Positions 25,118 through 34,363 are shown, counted from the first letter of the stretch. The stretch is 64,000 nt of DNA from Streptomyces sp. D2-8 (GCF_023184515.1 NZ_JAAHBP010000001.1:620001-684000), one strand, 5' to 3'. Numbers and translations: made by a program. The notes: generated by a model from the sequence alone, not told the origin.

Positions 25118-26089
25118 TCAGCGGGTGCCGAACCCGTACACCGTCTCCGAGCGGAACACCTCGCCCGGCCGCAGCACGGTCGTCGGGAACTCCGGCCGGT
25201 TCGGCGAGTCGGGGAAGTGCTGGGTCTCCAGCGCGATGCCGTCGCCGGGCGCGAACGGCTCGCCCAGGTGGTCGGCGGTGTACAGCTGGAGGCCGGGCTC
25301 GGTGGTCGCCACCGTCAGCACCCGTCCGGACGCCGGGTCATGCAGCTCGGCGACCTCCACCGGAGTGTCCGTCACACCCTTGTCGAGCACGAAGTTGTGG
25401 TCGTAGCCGGACCCGGTCTTGCGGGCCTCCCGGAAGTCGAACCGCGTGCCGGACACCTCGTCGGGGTCGCCGGCCGGGATCAGGTCCGCGTCGACCGGCG
25501 TGTACCGGGAGGCGGCCAGCCGCAGCTCATGGCCGCCGGCGTCACCGGAACCGGCCAGGTTGAAGTAGCTGTGGTTCGTCAGGTTCACCACGGTCGGCGC
25601 GTCCGTCACCGCCTCGTACGCGATCCGCAGCGCGCCGCTCTCCTGGAGCGTGTACGTCGCCGAGACCTCCAGCCGCCCGGGGAACCCCTCCTCGCCGTGC
25701 GGACTGACCCGCGTCAGCCGCACCCCGTGCTCGACGGGCTCCGCGTCCCACCCCCGCTTGTCGAAGCCGCGCGCTCCGCCGTGCAACGAGTTCGGCGCGT
25801 TGTTCGGTTCCAGCGCGTACGTCCGCCCGTCCAGGGTGAACCGGCCCCCGGCGATCCGGTTGGCGTACCGCCCGACCAGGGCACCGAGGTACGGCTCCGG
25901 ATGGGCGAGATACCCGTCGAGATCCGGGAACCCCAGCACCACGTCCCCGGCCCGGCCCTCCCGGTCCGGCACCTCCACGGACTGCACGATCCCGCCGTAC
26001 GACAGGACTCGCACCCGCACGCCCGCCCGCTCCAGGGTCCAGCGGTGCACCGGGGTCCCGTCGGAAAGTGTTCCGAAGAGTTCGTTCAT
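25118..26089 (-). CDS. galM: Cytoplasmic aldose 1-epimerase (galactose mutarotase)
   Basis: 323 residues, standard GalM length, no signal. Motifs: GRYANRIAGG, LHGGARGFDKRGWD, VVNLTNHSYFNLAG with the catalytic His, SGYDHNFVLD, and IALETQHFPDSPNRPEFP with the catalytic Glu. It is a paralogue of the exported enzyme at 3568-4716 and shares the C-terminal ETQHFPDSPN block. It converges on the GH3 glucosidase gene and lies 27 bases after the SGNH lipoprotein gene on the same strand, so it may be read through from there. Confidence 0.92.
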   Translation of the reverse strand: MNELFGTLSDGTPVHRWTLERAGVRVRVLSYGGIVQSVEVPDREGRAGDVVLGFPDLDGYLAHPEPYLGALVGRYANRIAGGRFTLDGRTYALEPNNAPNSLHGGARGFDKRGWDAEPVEHGVRLTRVSPHGEEGFPGRLEVSATYTLQESGALRIAYEAVTDAPTVVNLTNHSYFNLAGSGDAGGHELRLAASRYTPVDADLIPAGDPDEVSGTRFDFREARKTGSGYDHNFVLDKGVTDTPVEVAELHDPASGRVLTVATTEPGLQLYTADHLGEPFAPGDGIALETQHFPDSPNRPEFPTTVLRPGEVFRSETVYGFGTR

Positions 26090-26116
26090 GTGCGGAACTC
26101 TAGGCCAGGGCCCGGG

Positions 26117-27004
26117 TCAGGGCTTCTTCGCGGTGACGGTGCGGTACGCGATCTCCGCCAACCGGGCCTGTCCGTTCACGCTGGGGTGGAAGTAGTCCCA
26201 GCGGCTCAACTGGGCGGTGCCGAAGCGGTAGTCGTACACCGCGCCCCCGTCGTAGCGGCACCGCTTGTCCTCGGCGCAGACCTCCCCCAGGACCTTGTTG
26301 TAGTCCTCCACCCGCTTCTGCACCGTGCCCCGCCGCAGCGTCGCCGCCGAGTCCAGGGCGTCCGCGTCGCCCAGCATCGACGGGCAGATGCCCAGCTTCC
26401 ACACCTGCTTGCCCATCGGGCTGTTCCGCCCCTGCGACCACAGCCGCTTCAGGTTCGGCACGCTCGCCACGAACACCTGCGCCTTGGGCAGGGACTTGCG
26501 CAGGCTGCGCAGCGAGTCCTCGAAGTCGGCGCGGAAGGCGGAGACCGGCGTCATCGCCGAAGGGGTGGAGCGGCAGGCGTCGTTCGCCCCCACCATCACC
26601 GTCACCAGCTGCGGTTTCCGCCGTACCGCCTGTGCCATCTGCCCGGGCAGATCGGCCATCCGCGCCCCGGTCACGGCGTAGTTCCAGCTCCGCCGGGCGG
26701 CCCCGGTCCTGCCCAGCAGCCGCACCGCGAGCGAGTCGACCTCGGGGCTGGCGCCGGTCGCCCAGGACGCCTCCGGACAGTCCGACAGCACGTCACAGGC
26801 GTCGAACCCCCGGGTGATGGAATCACCGACGGCCGCGACGGAGCCCGGGCTGCGGTCCCACAGGGGCGTGGGCTTCACAGACGGCTTCGGGCTCTCGGAC
26901 GGGGCGGCGGAATCGCCCCCCACGGCATCACACCCCGCGACACCCAGCACGGCCGCCGCGACCACGGCCAGAACACTCCGTGTGCGACGGCCTCGCTTCC
27001 GCAT
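26117..27004 (-). CDS. SGNH/GDSL-type hydrolase lipoprotein
   Basis: 295 residues from ATG at 27004 (MRKRGRRTR), better than an in-frame upstream start because it begins a lipoprotein signal: basic residues, hydrophobic core and lipobox GVAGC. SGNH blocks: GDSITRGFD (Ser nucleophile), Gly in VTGARM, VMVGANDACRS (Asn) and WDYFHPSVNGQARLAE (Asp/His pair). Such enzymes are extracellular esterases or carbohydrate deacetylases. The start is 260 bases from the divergent DUF3145 gene. Substrate unknown. Confidence 0.88.
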   Translation of the reverse strand: MRKRGRRTRSVLAVVAAAVLGVAGCDAVGGDSAAPSESPKPSVKPTPLWDRSPGSVAAVGDSITRGFDACDVLSDCPEASWATGASPEVDSLAVRLLGRTGAARRSWNYAVTGARMADLPGQMAQAVRRKPQLVTVMVGANDACRSTPSAMTPVSAFRADFEDSLRSLRKSLPKAQVFVASVPNLKRLWSQGRNSPMGKQVWKLGICPSMLGDADALDSAATLRRGTVQKRVEDYNKVLGEVCAEDKRCRYDGGAVYDYRFGTAQLSRWDYFHPSVNGQARLAEIAYRTVTAKKP

Positions 27005-27263
27005 CCCTGGTCCATCCCCTCGCCACGCCGTGCCTGTCTCCCCAACCAATAACAACGCACGAGGGTTCCCGACCGATCAGGTGCAACGGCTCACACCCGT
27101 ACAAGCGTCCCCCTGGGTGAATGGCAGGCGTTTCCCGGCACCTGGACCGACCGTACGTCACACTCCTTGCGCCACCGCACGGTAGCCTCGCCATCAACGT
27201 GACCCGCCCGGTCACAGCCGTTCCGCCCGTTAGCACCATGTCCCGCTCTGCCCGGAGGTTCCG

Positions 27264-27758
27264 GTGACGACACGTGGAGTTCTGTACGTGCACTCCGCGC
27301 CGCGCGCGCTGTGCCCGCACGTCGAGTGGGCCGTCGCCGGGGTGCTCGGCACACGCGTCAGCCTGGACTGGATCCGTCAGCCGGCCGCACCGGGCACCTG
27401 GCGCTCGGAGTTCTCCTGGCAGGGCCAGGCGGGTACGGCGTCCAAGCTGGCCTCGGCGCTCCGCGGCTGGCGCCTCCTGCGCTTCGAGGTCACCGCGGAA
27501 CCCTGCCCCACCGCCGAGGGCGAGCGCTACAGCTGCACCCCCGACCTGGGCATCTACCACGCCGTCACCGGCATCCACGGCGACATCCTCATCCCCGAGG
27601 ACCGGCTGCGCGCGGCGCTGCAACGCAGCCAGCGCGGCGAGACCGACCTGGAGGCCGAGCTCAGCAAACTCCTGGGCAAGCCCTGGGACGACGAGCTGGA
27701 ACCCTTCCGCTACGCGGGCGAGGGCGCCCCGGTCCGCTGGCTCCACCAGGTGGTGTGA
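27264..27758 (+). CDS. DUF3145 family protein
   Basis: 164 residues, GTG start behind CGGAGG. The protein matches the actinobacterial DUF3145 family (VLYVHSAPRALCPHVEWAVAG at the start, LGKPWDDELEPFRYAGEGAPVRWLHQVV at the end). It is soluble with no transmembrane segment. In streptomycetes this gene sits beside fabF, convergent to the fatty acid synthase operon, as here. Function is unknown and I do not infer one from position alone. Confidence 0.85.
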   Translation: MTTRGVLYVHSAPRALCPHVEWAVAGVLGTRVSLDWIRQPAAPGTWRSEFSWQGQAGTASKLASALRGWRLLRFEVTAEPCPTAEGERYSCTPDLGIYHAVTGIHGDILIPEDRLRAALQRSQRGETDLEAELSKLLGKPWDDELEPFRYAGEGAPVRWLHQVV

Positions 27759-27771
27759 CGCCATTCTTTTA

Positions 27772-27792
27772 GGGGCGCGGGGAACTGCGCGA
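27772..27792 (+). repeat. Dispersed repeat GGGGCGCGGGGAACTGCGCGA, copy 1
   Basis: Exact 21-base match to the copies at 36014-36034 and 53026-53046 and, inverted, 55639-55659. It lies 13 bases after the DUF3145 stop in intergenic DNA and is followed by a C-rich Pro-codon-like tail also seen in other copies. Confidence 0.85.
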
Positions 27793-27842
27793 TCAGCCCC
27801 CACCCGCCCGCACCCGGCAGACAACGCGACACAAAACGGCGA

Positions 27843-27876
27843 TTGGCCCGAACTCCACTCAGGGAGTCCGGGCCAA
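27843..27876. terminator. Bidirectional hairpin at end of fabF
   Basis: TTGGCCCG-A-ACTCC pairs with GGAGT-C-CGGGCCAA with one mismatch, between the DUF3145 and fabF stops. It likely ends the fab operon. Confidence 0.75.
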
Positions 27877-27891
27877 CCACCGTTCAGCGAA

Positions 27892-29163
27892 TCAAACCGT
27901 CCGGAACGCCAGCACCACGTTGTGCCCGCCGAAGCCGAACGAGTCGTTCAGCGCGGCGATACGGCCCTCGACGGGCAGCTTGCGAGCCTCACCGCGGACG
28001 ACGTCGGCGTTCGCCTCGGCCTCCGGGTCCAGGTTCTCGACGTTGATGGTCGGCGGAGCCACCCGGTGGTACAGCGCGAGCACCGTGGCAACGGTCTCCA
28101 CACCACCGGCACCACCCAGCAGATGCCCGGTCATCGACTTCGTCGCGGACACCGCGAAGTGGTCGGCGTCGTCGCCGAACACCTTCCGCAGCGCCTTCAG
28201 CTCGGCGATGTCCCCGGCCGGCGTGGAGGTCGCGTGCGCGTTGACGTGCACGATCTCCGCCGGGTCCAGGTCGTTGCGGTCCAGCAGGTTCTGCAGGGCG
28301 TGCGAGATGCCCCGCCCCTCCGGTTCCGGCTGCACGATGTCGTGCGCGTCGGCGGAGATGCCCTGCCCGACCGCCTCGGCGTACACCCGGGCACCGCGCT
28401 TCGCGGCGTGCTCGGCGGACTCCAGGACGACGACACCGGCGCCCTCACCGAGGACGAAGCCGTCGCGGGCCGTGTCGTAGGGACGCGACGCGCCCTGCGG
28501 GTCGTCGTTGTTCTTCGACATCGCCATCATGTTGCCGAACGCGGCGATGGGCAGCGGGTGGATCGCCGCCTCCGTGCCACCCGCGACGACGACGTCGGCA
28601 CGGCCGGTGCGGATCATCTCGATGGCGTAGCCGATCGCCTCGGCGCCCGAGGCGCAGGCGGAGACCGGCGTGTGCACGCCCGCCCGGGCGCCCACGGCCA
28701 AGCCCACGTTGGCCGACGGGCTGTTGGGCATCAGCATGGGCACGGTGTGCGGGGAGACGCGGCGTACGCCCCTCTCCTTCAGCACGTCGTACTGGTCGAG
28801 CAGCGTCGTCACGCCGCCGATACCGGAGGCGATGACCGCGCCGAGCCGGTCGGGGTCGATGTTCGGGTCCTCGCCGGCCTTCGCTTCGAAACCGGCGTCG
28901 GCCCAGGCCTCCTTGGCCGCGACCAGCGCGAACTGCGCCGATCGGTCCAGGCGGCGGGCCTGTGGCCGCGGGATGACCTCGGTCGGCTCCACGGCGACCG
29001 GGGCCGCGATACGGACCGCCTGGTCGGCGGCCCACTCCTGCTCCAGGGGCTTGACGCCGGACTTGCCGGCGATCAGGCCCTCCCAGGTAGAGGCTGCGTC
29101 GCCACCCAGCGGTGTGGTTGCGCCGATACCGGTGACGACCACGGTGCGATTGGTCGAGTTCAC
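27892..29163 (-). CDS. fabF: 3-oxoacyl-ACP synthase II (KAS II)
   Basis: 423 residues. The condensing-enzyme triad is complete: C170 in TPVSACASGA, His in VNAHATSTPAGD and His in KSMTGHLLGGAGG. It elongates acyl-ACP with malonyl-ACP in the cytoplasm. It is the last gene of fabD-fabH-acpP-fabF, 86 bases after acpP, and ends before the hairpin at 27843-27876. The arrangement and the upstream PucR regulator match the S. coelicolor fatty acid synthase locus. Confidence 0.95.
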   Translation of the reverse strand: MNSTNRTVVVTGIGATTPLGGDAASTWEGLIAGKSGVKPLEQEWAADQAVRIAAPVAVEPTEVIPRPQARRLDRSAQFALVAAKEAWADAGFEAKAGEDPNIDPDRLGAVIASGIGGVTTLLDQYDVLKERGVRRVSPHTVPMLMPNSPSANVGLAVGARAGVHTPVSACASGAEAIGYAIEMIRTGRADVVVAGGTEAAIHPLPIAAFGNMMAMSKNNDDPQGASRPYDTARDGFVLGEGAGVVVLESAEHAAKRGARVYAEAVGQGISADAHDIVQPEPEGRGISHALQNLLDRNDLDPAEIVHVNAHATSTPAGDIAELKALRKVFGDDADHFAVSATKSMTGHLLGGAGGVETVATVLALYHRVAPPTINVENLDPEAEANADVVRGEARKLPVEGRIAALNDSFGFGGHNVVLAFRTV

Positions 29164-29249
29164 GGGAATTCTTTCTCCAACGGATCCGAGGATTAAGCGG
29201 CGCCACCGCCGGGTGGCGGGGCAGTCAGACAGACGGCCTGATCGGCCGG

Positions 29250-29498
29250 TCAGCCCTGGTGCTTGAGGATGTAGTCGGTCGCGTCACCGACGGTCTTGAG
29301 GTTCTTGACGTCCTCGTCCGGGATCTTGACGTCGAAACGCTCTTCGGCGGCGACGACGACCTCGACCATGGACAGCGAGTCGACGTCCAGGTCGTCGGTG
29401 AAGGACTTGTCCAGCTGGACGTCCTCAACCGGGATGCCGGCGATCTCGTTCACGATCTCGGCGAGACCGGCGACGATCTCTTCCTGAGTGGCGGCCAT
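29250..29498 (-). CDS. acpP: Acyl carrier protein of fatty acid synthase
   Basis: 82 residues, start at the ATG giving MAATQEE; an upstream in-frame start would add 18 unrelated residues. Ser41 in the DVDSLSMVE motif takes the phosphopantetheine arm. The protein is acidic and helical, as usual. It lies between fabH and fabF with 81- and 86-base gaps; the leader carries GGAGCG before the ATG. Confidence 0.95.
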   Translation of the reverse strand: MAATQEEIVAGLAEIVNEIAGIPVEDVQLDKSFTDDLDVDSLSMVEVVVAAEERFDVKIPDEDVKNLKTVGDATDYILKHQG

Positions 29499-29579
29499 GT
29501 TGGCGCTCCTTCGTAGATATCCAGAGGGTGTGGCAGGTGTTTCTTCCCGCACCGGACCGCATGATCCGGCACGGAGTGC

Positions 29580-30581
29580 CTAGGGGAGGGTAACGACAGT
29601 CGCGGCGTAGACGAGACCCGCCCCGAAGCCGATGACGAGCGCGGTGTCGCCGCTCTTCGCTTCTCCGGTCGCCAGGAGCCGCTCCATCGCGAGCGGGATC
29701 GAGGCGGCCGAGGTGTTGCCGGTGGTGCGTACGTCACGTGCGACCGTGACGGACTCCGGCAGCTTGAGTGTCTTCACCATCGAGTCGATGATCCGCTCGT
29801 TGGCCTGGTGCGGGATGAAGACGTCCAGGTCGTCCGCGGTGATGCCGGCGGCGTCCAGCGCCTCCTTGGCGACCTTCGCCATCTCGAACACGGCCCAGCG
29901 GAAAACCGCCTGGCCCTCCTGCGTGATGGCGGGGAACTTGGCGACCTCGCCCGAACGGTAGTCCGTCCACGGCACGGTCTGCTTGATGGTCTCGGACTTG
30001 TCGCCCTCGGAGCCCCACACGGTGGGGCCGATCGCGGGCTCCTGGGCCGGGCCGACGACGACCGCGCCGGCACCGTCGCCGAACAGGAAGGCCGTCGCCC
30101 GGTCCTCCAGGTCGGTCAGGTCGCTCAGCCGCTCCACGCCGATCACCAGGACGTACTCGGCGGAACCTTCGACGATCATGCCCTTGGCGAGCGTCAGGCC
30201 GTAGCCGAAGCCCGCGCAGCCGGCCGAGATGTCGAACGCGGCGGCCTTGGCGGTGCCGAGCTTGTCGGCGATCTCGGTGGCGACGGCCGGGGTCTGCTTG
30301 AAGTGCGAGACCGTCGAGACGATCACGCCGCCGATCTGCTCGGCGGAGATCCCGGCGTCCGCGATCGCCTTGCCGGACGCCATGATGGACATCGCGGCGA
30401 CGGTCTCCTCGTCGTTCGCCCAGTGCCGGGTCTCGATGCCGGAGCGCGAGCGGATCCACTCGTCGGACGAGTCGATCGTCTCGAGGATCACCTCGTTCGG
30501 CACGACCCGGGTCGGGCGGTAACCGCCGACGCCGAGGATGCGCGCGTACGGGGCGCCCTTGCTGGGCTTGATCTTCGCCAT
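29580..30581 (-). CDS. fabH: 3-oxoacyl-ACP synthase III (KAS III)
   Basis: 333 residues from the ATG at 30581, eight codons inside the open frame, placed by AAGGAG nine bases upstream. C122 in DISAGCAGFGYGL, His in VFIPHQANERI and Asn in TTGNTSAASIP form the catalytic triad. It starts fatty acid chains by condensing acyl-CoA with malonyl-ACP; in streptomycetes it uses branched starters. It follows fabD by 16 bases in the operon. Confidence 0.95.
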   Translation of the reverse strand: MAKIKPSKGAPYARILGVGGYRPTRVVPNEVILETIDSSDEWIRSRSGIETRHWANDEETVAAMSIMASGKAIADAGISAEQIGGVIVSTVSHFKQTPAVATEIADKLGTAKAAAFDISAGCAGFGYGLTLAKGMIVEGSAEYVLVIGVERLSDLTDLEDRATAFLFGDGAGAVVVGPAQEPAIGPTVWGSEGDKSETIKQTVPWTDYRSGEVAKFPAITQEGQAVFRWAVFEMAKVAKEALDAAGITADDLDVFIPHQANERIIDSMVKTLKLPESVTVARDVRTTGNTSAASIPLAMERLLATGEAKSGDTALVIGFGAGLVYAATVVTLP

Positions 30582-30597
30582 GCTCTCCGGCTCCTTG

Positions 30598-31536
30598 TCA
30601 GGCACTGTGCTCGGCGATGAGCTCGCGAGCCGTGTCGAGGTCGGCGGGGGACTTCAGGGCCAGCGTCTTCACCCCGGGCAGGGCCCGCTTGGCCAGGCCG
30701 GTGAGGGTGCCGCCGGGGCACAGCTCGATCAGGGCCGTGACGCCGAGCTCCTTGAAGGTCTCCATGCACAGGTCCCAGCGGACCGGGTTGGCGACCTGGC
30801 CGACGAGACGGTCCAGCACCTCGGCGCCGCCGGCGACGGCCTGCCCGTCGGCGTTGGAGACGTAAGTGAGCTTCGGGTCGCCGGGCGCCAGGGCCTCGGC
30901 GGCCTTCGCCAGCGTGTCGACCGCGGGGGCCATGTGGTGCGTGTGGAACGCGCCGGCGACCTTCAGCGCGACGACCTTGCGCACGCCCTCGGGCTTGTCG
31001 GCCTCCAGCGCGGCGAGCTGCTCCTTGGTGCCGGCCGCGACGATCTGGCCCGCGCCGTTGATGTTCGCCGGGGTCAGGCCCAGCTTCTCCAGGTGCGGAA
31101 CCGTCACGGCGGGGTCGCCGCCCAGCAGCGCGGCCATACCGGTCTCGGTGACGGCGGCGGCCTCGGCCATGGCGAGCCCGCGGGTGCGGACCAGACGCAG
31201 GGCCTCCTCGTGGGGGAGCACCCCGGCGAGCGAGGCGGCCGTGATCTCGCCGACGCTGTGACCGGCGATCGCGCCGACCTTCGCGGGCAGGTCGGCCGGA
31301 TCGTCGAAGAGCAGTCGCGCGGACGCCAGTCCGGCCGCGACCAGCAGCGGCTGCGCCACCGCGGTGTCGCGGATCTCCTCCGCGTCGGCCTCGGTGCCGT
31401 AACGGATCAGGTCGAGTCCCACGGCGTCGGACCAGGCCTCAAGGGCACCGCGAACACCGGGGAGGTCGAGCCATTCAGTCAGGAAGCCGGGCGTCTGAGC
31501 GCCCTGGCCGGGAGCCACGAGTACGAGCACTCTCAC
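30598..31536 (-). CDS. fabD: Malonyl-CoA:ACP malonyltransferase
   Basis: 312 residues. The N-terminal VLVAPGQGAQTPGF and nucleophile S94 in AGHSVGE are diagnostic; His in GAFHTHHMAP completes the dyad. It loads malonyl on ACP for KAS II and III. The start is GTG at 31536 with AAGAGAGAG upstream; the frame is open further but non-homologous. It is the first gene of the operon, 83 bases after fasR, with the palindrome at 31595-31619 in the gap. Confidence 0.95.
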   Translation of the reverse strand: MRVLVLVAPGQGAQTPGFLTEWLDLPGVRGALEAWSDAVGLDLIRYGTEADAEEIRDTAVAQPLLVAAGLASARLLFDDPADLPAKVGAIAGHSVGEITAASLAGVLPHEEALRLVRTRGLAMAEAAAVTETGMAALLGGDPAVTVPHLEKLGLTPANINGAGQIVAAGTKEQLAALEADKPEGVRKVVALKVAGAFHTHHMAPAVDTLAKAAEALAPGDPKLTYVSNADGQAVAGGAEVLDRLVGQVANPVRWDLCMETFKELGVTALIELCPGGTLTGLAKRALPGVKTLALKSPADLDTARELIAEHSA

Positions 31537-31594
31537 ACTCTCTCTTGGGGACGGGCACGGCCGCCCGTGGGGACAAGGACGAAGAACACGAGGG

Positions 31595-31619
31595 GGTTTT
31601 GTCGAGCCCCGACAAAACC
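31595..31619. promoter_or_regulatory. Perfect inverted repeat between fasR and fabD
   Basis: GGTTTTGTCG and CGACAAAACC flank AGCCC, a perfect 10-bp inverted repeat that ends exactly at the fasR stop and lies 59 bases before the fabD GTG. It could be the binding site of the FasR activator or the fasR terminator; its AT-rich arms and position upstream of fabD favour a protein site. Confidence 0.6.
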
Positions 31620-32825
31620 TTAGGGCTGGAGATCTCCATCGACCAGACGCCCCAGGATCAGCGCTATCCGCAGTGTGAACGCAGAGCGTACATCGGAGGG
31701 TGACCAACCGGTGACGTCTGTCACACGTCGAAGCCGGTAGCGGACGGTGTTGGGATGGACGAACAGCATCCGGGCGGCGCCCTCGAGGCTGCTCGCCTGT
31801 TCGAGGTAGACGCTGAGGGTCTCCAGGAGCGCGGCCCCGGCCTCCTCCAGTGGTCTGTAGATCTCCTCCACCAGTTGCTCGCGGGCCGAGGGGTCCCCGG
31901 CCATCGCCCGCTCCGGGAGCAGATCGTCCGCCAGGACCGGGCGCGGGGCGTCCTGCCAGGCGGAACACGCCTTCAGCCCGGCCGCGGCGGCCTGCGCGGA
32001 CCGGGTCGCGGCCAGCAGGTCCGGCACCACCGGGCCCGCCACGACCGGCCCGGCCGCGAACGGGCCGATCAGCGACTTGGCCACGGCCAGCGGGTTGTCG
32101 CTGCCGCCCGCGATGACGACCAGTCGGTCGCCGAGCACCCCGGTGAGCACCTGGAGCTTGGCGTGCCGGGCCGCGCGCCGTATGGCCTCGACGGTCAGTT
32201 CGCTGTCACCGTCGGGCGCCGTGCCGAGCACCACGCACACGTGCTCGGGCGAGTTCCACCCGAGGGCGGCGGCCCGGGACACGGCTCCCTCGTCGGCCTC
32301 GCCGCTGAGCACGGCGTTCACGACCAGGGACTCCAGCCGGGCGTCCCAGGCGCCGCGCGCCTCGGCGGCCTGCGCGTACACCTGGGCCGTGGCGAAGGCG
32401 ATCTCCCGGGCGTAGACGAGCAGCGCCTCGCGCAGCACCCGCTCGTCGCCGGGGGCCGCGACCTCGTCGATCGCGCTCTCCATGACCTCGATGGTGGTGC
32501 GCACCATCTCCACCGTCTGGCGCAGCGTGATCGCCCGGGTCAGCTCGCGCGGCGCGGTGCCGAACACGTCGGTGGAGATGGCCTGCGGGGCGTCCGGGCG
32601 CCGGAACCACTCGGTGAACGCGGCGATACCCGCCTGCGCGACCAGACCGATCCAGGAACGGTTCTCCGGGGGCATGGCCCGGTACCAGGGCAGCGTCTCG
32701 TCCATCCGCGCGATGGCCTGCGCGGCGAGCGATCCGGACGACTTCTCCAGCCGCTTCAGCGTCGCGGCATGCGGATGGACGTCGTGGGCTGCGGCTTCGT
32801 TCTTGCTGGTTTCGGGTTCGGGCAC
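31620..32825 (-). CDS. fasR: PucR-type transcriptional activator of fatty acid synthesis (FasR)
   Basis: 401 residues. The C-terminus (ASSLEGAARMLFVHPNTVRYRLRRVTDVTGW) is the PucR/CdaR-type HTH; the central part is a GGDEF-like regulatory fold. Its place directly upstream of fabD on the same strand is that of S. coelicolor FasR, which activates fabDHPF. No membrane segments. Divergent from the pirin gene with only 62 bases between starts, so promoters overlap. Confidence 0.88.
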   Translation of the reverse strand: MPEPETSKNEAAAHDVHPHAATLKRLEKSSGSLAAQAIARMDETLPWYRAMPPENRSWIGLVAQAGIAAFTEWFRRPDAPQAISTDVFGTAPRELTRAITLRQTVEMVRTTIEVMESAIDEVAAPGDERVLREALLVYAREIAFATAQVYAQAAEARGAWDARLESLVVNAVLSGEADEGAVSRAAALGWNSPEHVCVVLGTAPDGDSELTVEAIRRAARHAKLQVLTGVLGDRLVVIAGGSDNPLAVAKSLIGPFAAGPVVAGPVVPDLLAATRSAQAAAAGLKACSAWQDAPRPVLADDLLPERAMAGDPSAREQLVEEIYRPLEEAGAALLETLSVYLEQASSLEGAARMLFVHPNTVRYRLRRVTDVTGWSPSDVRSAFTLRIALILGRLVDGDLQP

Positions 32826-32887
32826 GGGGACAAGACTGCCTTATCCGGACGGGAGGGTGGGCCGCCGGGTCTACGGTGGACTCCGTG

Positions 32888-33538
32888 ATGGACATTCGGC
32901 GCGCCGGTGAGCGCTACCAGGGCGGCGACCCGGCGGCCGGGATCGAGTCGTGGCACGCCTTCTCCTTCGGCTCCCACTACGACCCGGGCAACCTCCGTTT
33001 CGGTGCGGTGCTCGCGTGCAACGAGGAGCGGCTGGCGCCCGGTGCCGGCTTCGACGAGCATCCGCACAGCCACACCGAGATCGTGACGTGGGTGGTGGCG
33101 GGCGAGCTGACCCACCGGGACTCCACCGGGCAGGAGTCGGTGGTGCGCCACGGCGACGTGCAGCGGCTCAGCTCGGCGGGCGGGGTGCGGCACGTGGAGC
33201 GCAACGACGGCCCGGAGTCCCTGACCTTCATCCAGATGTGGCTGGCCCCGCTCCGACCCGGCGGTGACCCGTTCTACGAGGTCGTCCACGGCATCGCCGA
33301 CTCGACGCCCTACGCCCTCCCGGAGGCGGGCGCGATGCTGCACGTGCGGCGCCTCGGGCCCGGGGAGCGGACGGCGGTGCCGGACGGGGCGTACGCGTAC
33401 GTGCACGTCGTGCGCGGCGACGTCCGCCTGGACGGCGAGGAACTGGGCGCCGGTGACGCGGCCCGGATCACGGACGCCAAAGGCCTGGAGGCCGAGGGCG
33501 TGACCGAGGCGGAGCTGCTGATCTGGGAGATGGCCTAG
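32888..33538 (+). CDS. Pirin-family cupin protein
   Basis: 216 residues from ATG at 32888 (MDIRRAGER). The N-terminal cupin contains the metal-binding pattern FDEHPHSHTEIVTWVVAGELTHRDS and later GGVRHVERN, both typical of YhhW-type pirins (quercetinase-like). The C-terminal second cupin lacks metal ligands. Convergent with the serine hydrolase gene. Cellular role in Streptomyces unknown. Confidence 0.88.
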   Translation: MDIRRAGERYQGGDPAAGIESWHAFSFGSHYDPGNLRFGAVLACNEERLAPGAGFDEHPHSHTEIVTWVVAGELTHRDSTGQESVVRHGDVQRLSSAGGVRHVERNDGPESLTFIQMWLAPLRPGGDPFYEVVHGIADSTPYALPEAGAMLHVRRLGPGERTAVPDGAYAYVHVVRGDVRLDGEELGAGDAARITDAKGLEAEGVTEAELLIWEMA

Positions 33539-33547
33539 GGGGCTTCG

Positions 33548-34363
33548 CTAGAGCTCCGCGAGCACCGCGTCCGTGAACGCCGGCCACGCCTCGATCGCCC
33601 AGGACCCGAACGCCCGGTCCGTCAGCGCCACGCAGGCCGCGCCCGCGTCCGGGTCGATCCACAGGAACGTACCCGACTGCCCGAAATGCCCGAACGTGCG
33701 CGGCGAGGACGAGGAGCCCGTCCAGTGCGGCGACTTGGAGTCGCGGATCTCGAAGCCCAGCCCCCAGTCGTTGGGGTTCTGGTGGCCGTACCCCGGTAGG
33801 ACGCCCTTGGTGCCCGGGTAGTGCACGGTCATCGCCCCGGCGACCGTACGCGGATCCAGCAGCCGCGGCGCCTGCACCTCGGCCGCGAACCGCAGCAGGT
33901 CCTCGACCGTCGACACCCCGTCCTTGGCCGGGGAGCCCTCCAGGGTCGTCGAGGTCATGCCCAGCGGCTCCAGCACGGCCTGGCGCAGGTACTCCCCGAA
34001 CGGGATGTCGGTGGCCTTCGCGACATGGTCGCCCAACTGCTCGAAACCGGCGTTGGAGTACAGCCGCCGCTCCCCGGGCGGGGCCGTGACCTTGTGCTCG
34101 TCGAAGGCGAGGCCCGAGGTGTGCGCGAGCAGGTGCCGGACCGTCGACCCGGAGGGACCCGCGGGCTCGTCGAACTCGACGGCCCCCTCCTCGTACGCCA
34201 CGAGCACCGCGTAGGCGGCCAGCGGCTTGGTCACCGACGCCAGCGGGAACCGCCGGCCGGCCGGCCCGTGGGTGCCGAGGACGGTGCCGTCCGCTCGTAC
34301 GGCGCCCGCCGCAGCGGTGGGAACCGGCCAGTTCTCGATCAACGCGAGGCTCTTCAGCGACAT
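33548..34363 (-). CDS. Serine hydrolase, beta-lactamase family
   Basis: 271 residues, short class C-like fold. SVTKPLAAYAVL carries the SxxK Ser and Lys (~residue 43), YSNAGFEQLG the Tyr-x-Asn motif. No signal peptide. The C-terminal GHFGQSGTFLWIDPD fits the third motif (HSG-like). It ends nine bases from the convergent pirin stop. It is not closely similar to the 15731-16876 enzyme beyond motifs. Substrate unknown. Confidence 0.85.
   Translation of the reverse strand: MSLKSLALIENWPVPTAAAGAVRADGTVLGTHGPAGRRFPLASVTKPLAAYAVLVAYEEGAVEFDEPAGPSGSTVRHLLAHTSGLAFDEHKVTAPPGERRLYSNAGFEQLGDHVAKATDIPFGEYLRQAVLEPLGMTSTTLEGSPAKDGVSTVEDLLRFAAEVQAPRLLDPRTVAGAMTVHYPGTKGVLPGYGHQNPNDWGLGFEIRDSKSPHWTGSSSSPRTFGHFGQSGTFLWIDPDAGAACVALTDRAFGSWAIEAWPAFTDAVLAEL

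Noticed and set aside
31537..31968. N-terminal extension of FabD
   Set aside because: It would run through the fabD promoter and into fasR; malonyltransferases begin directly with VLVAPGQG, which follows GTG at 31536.
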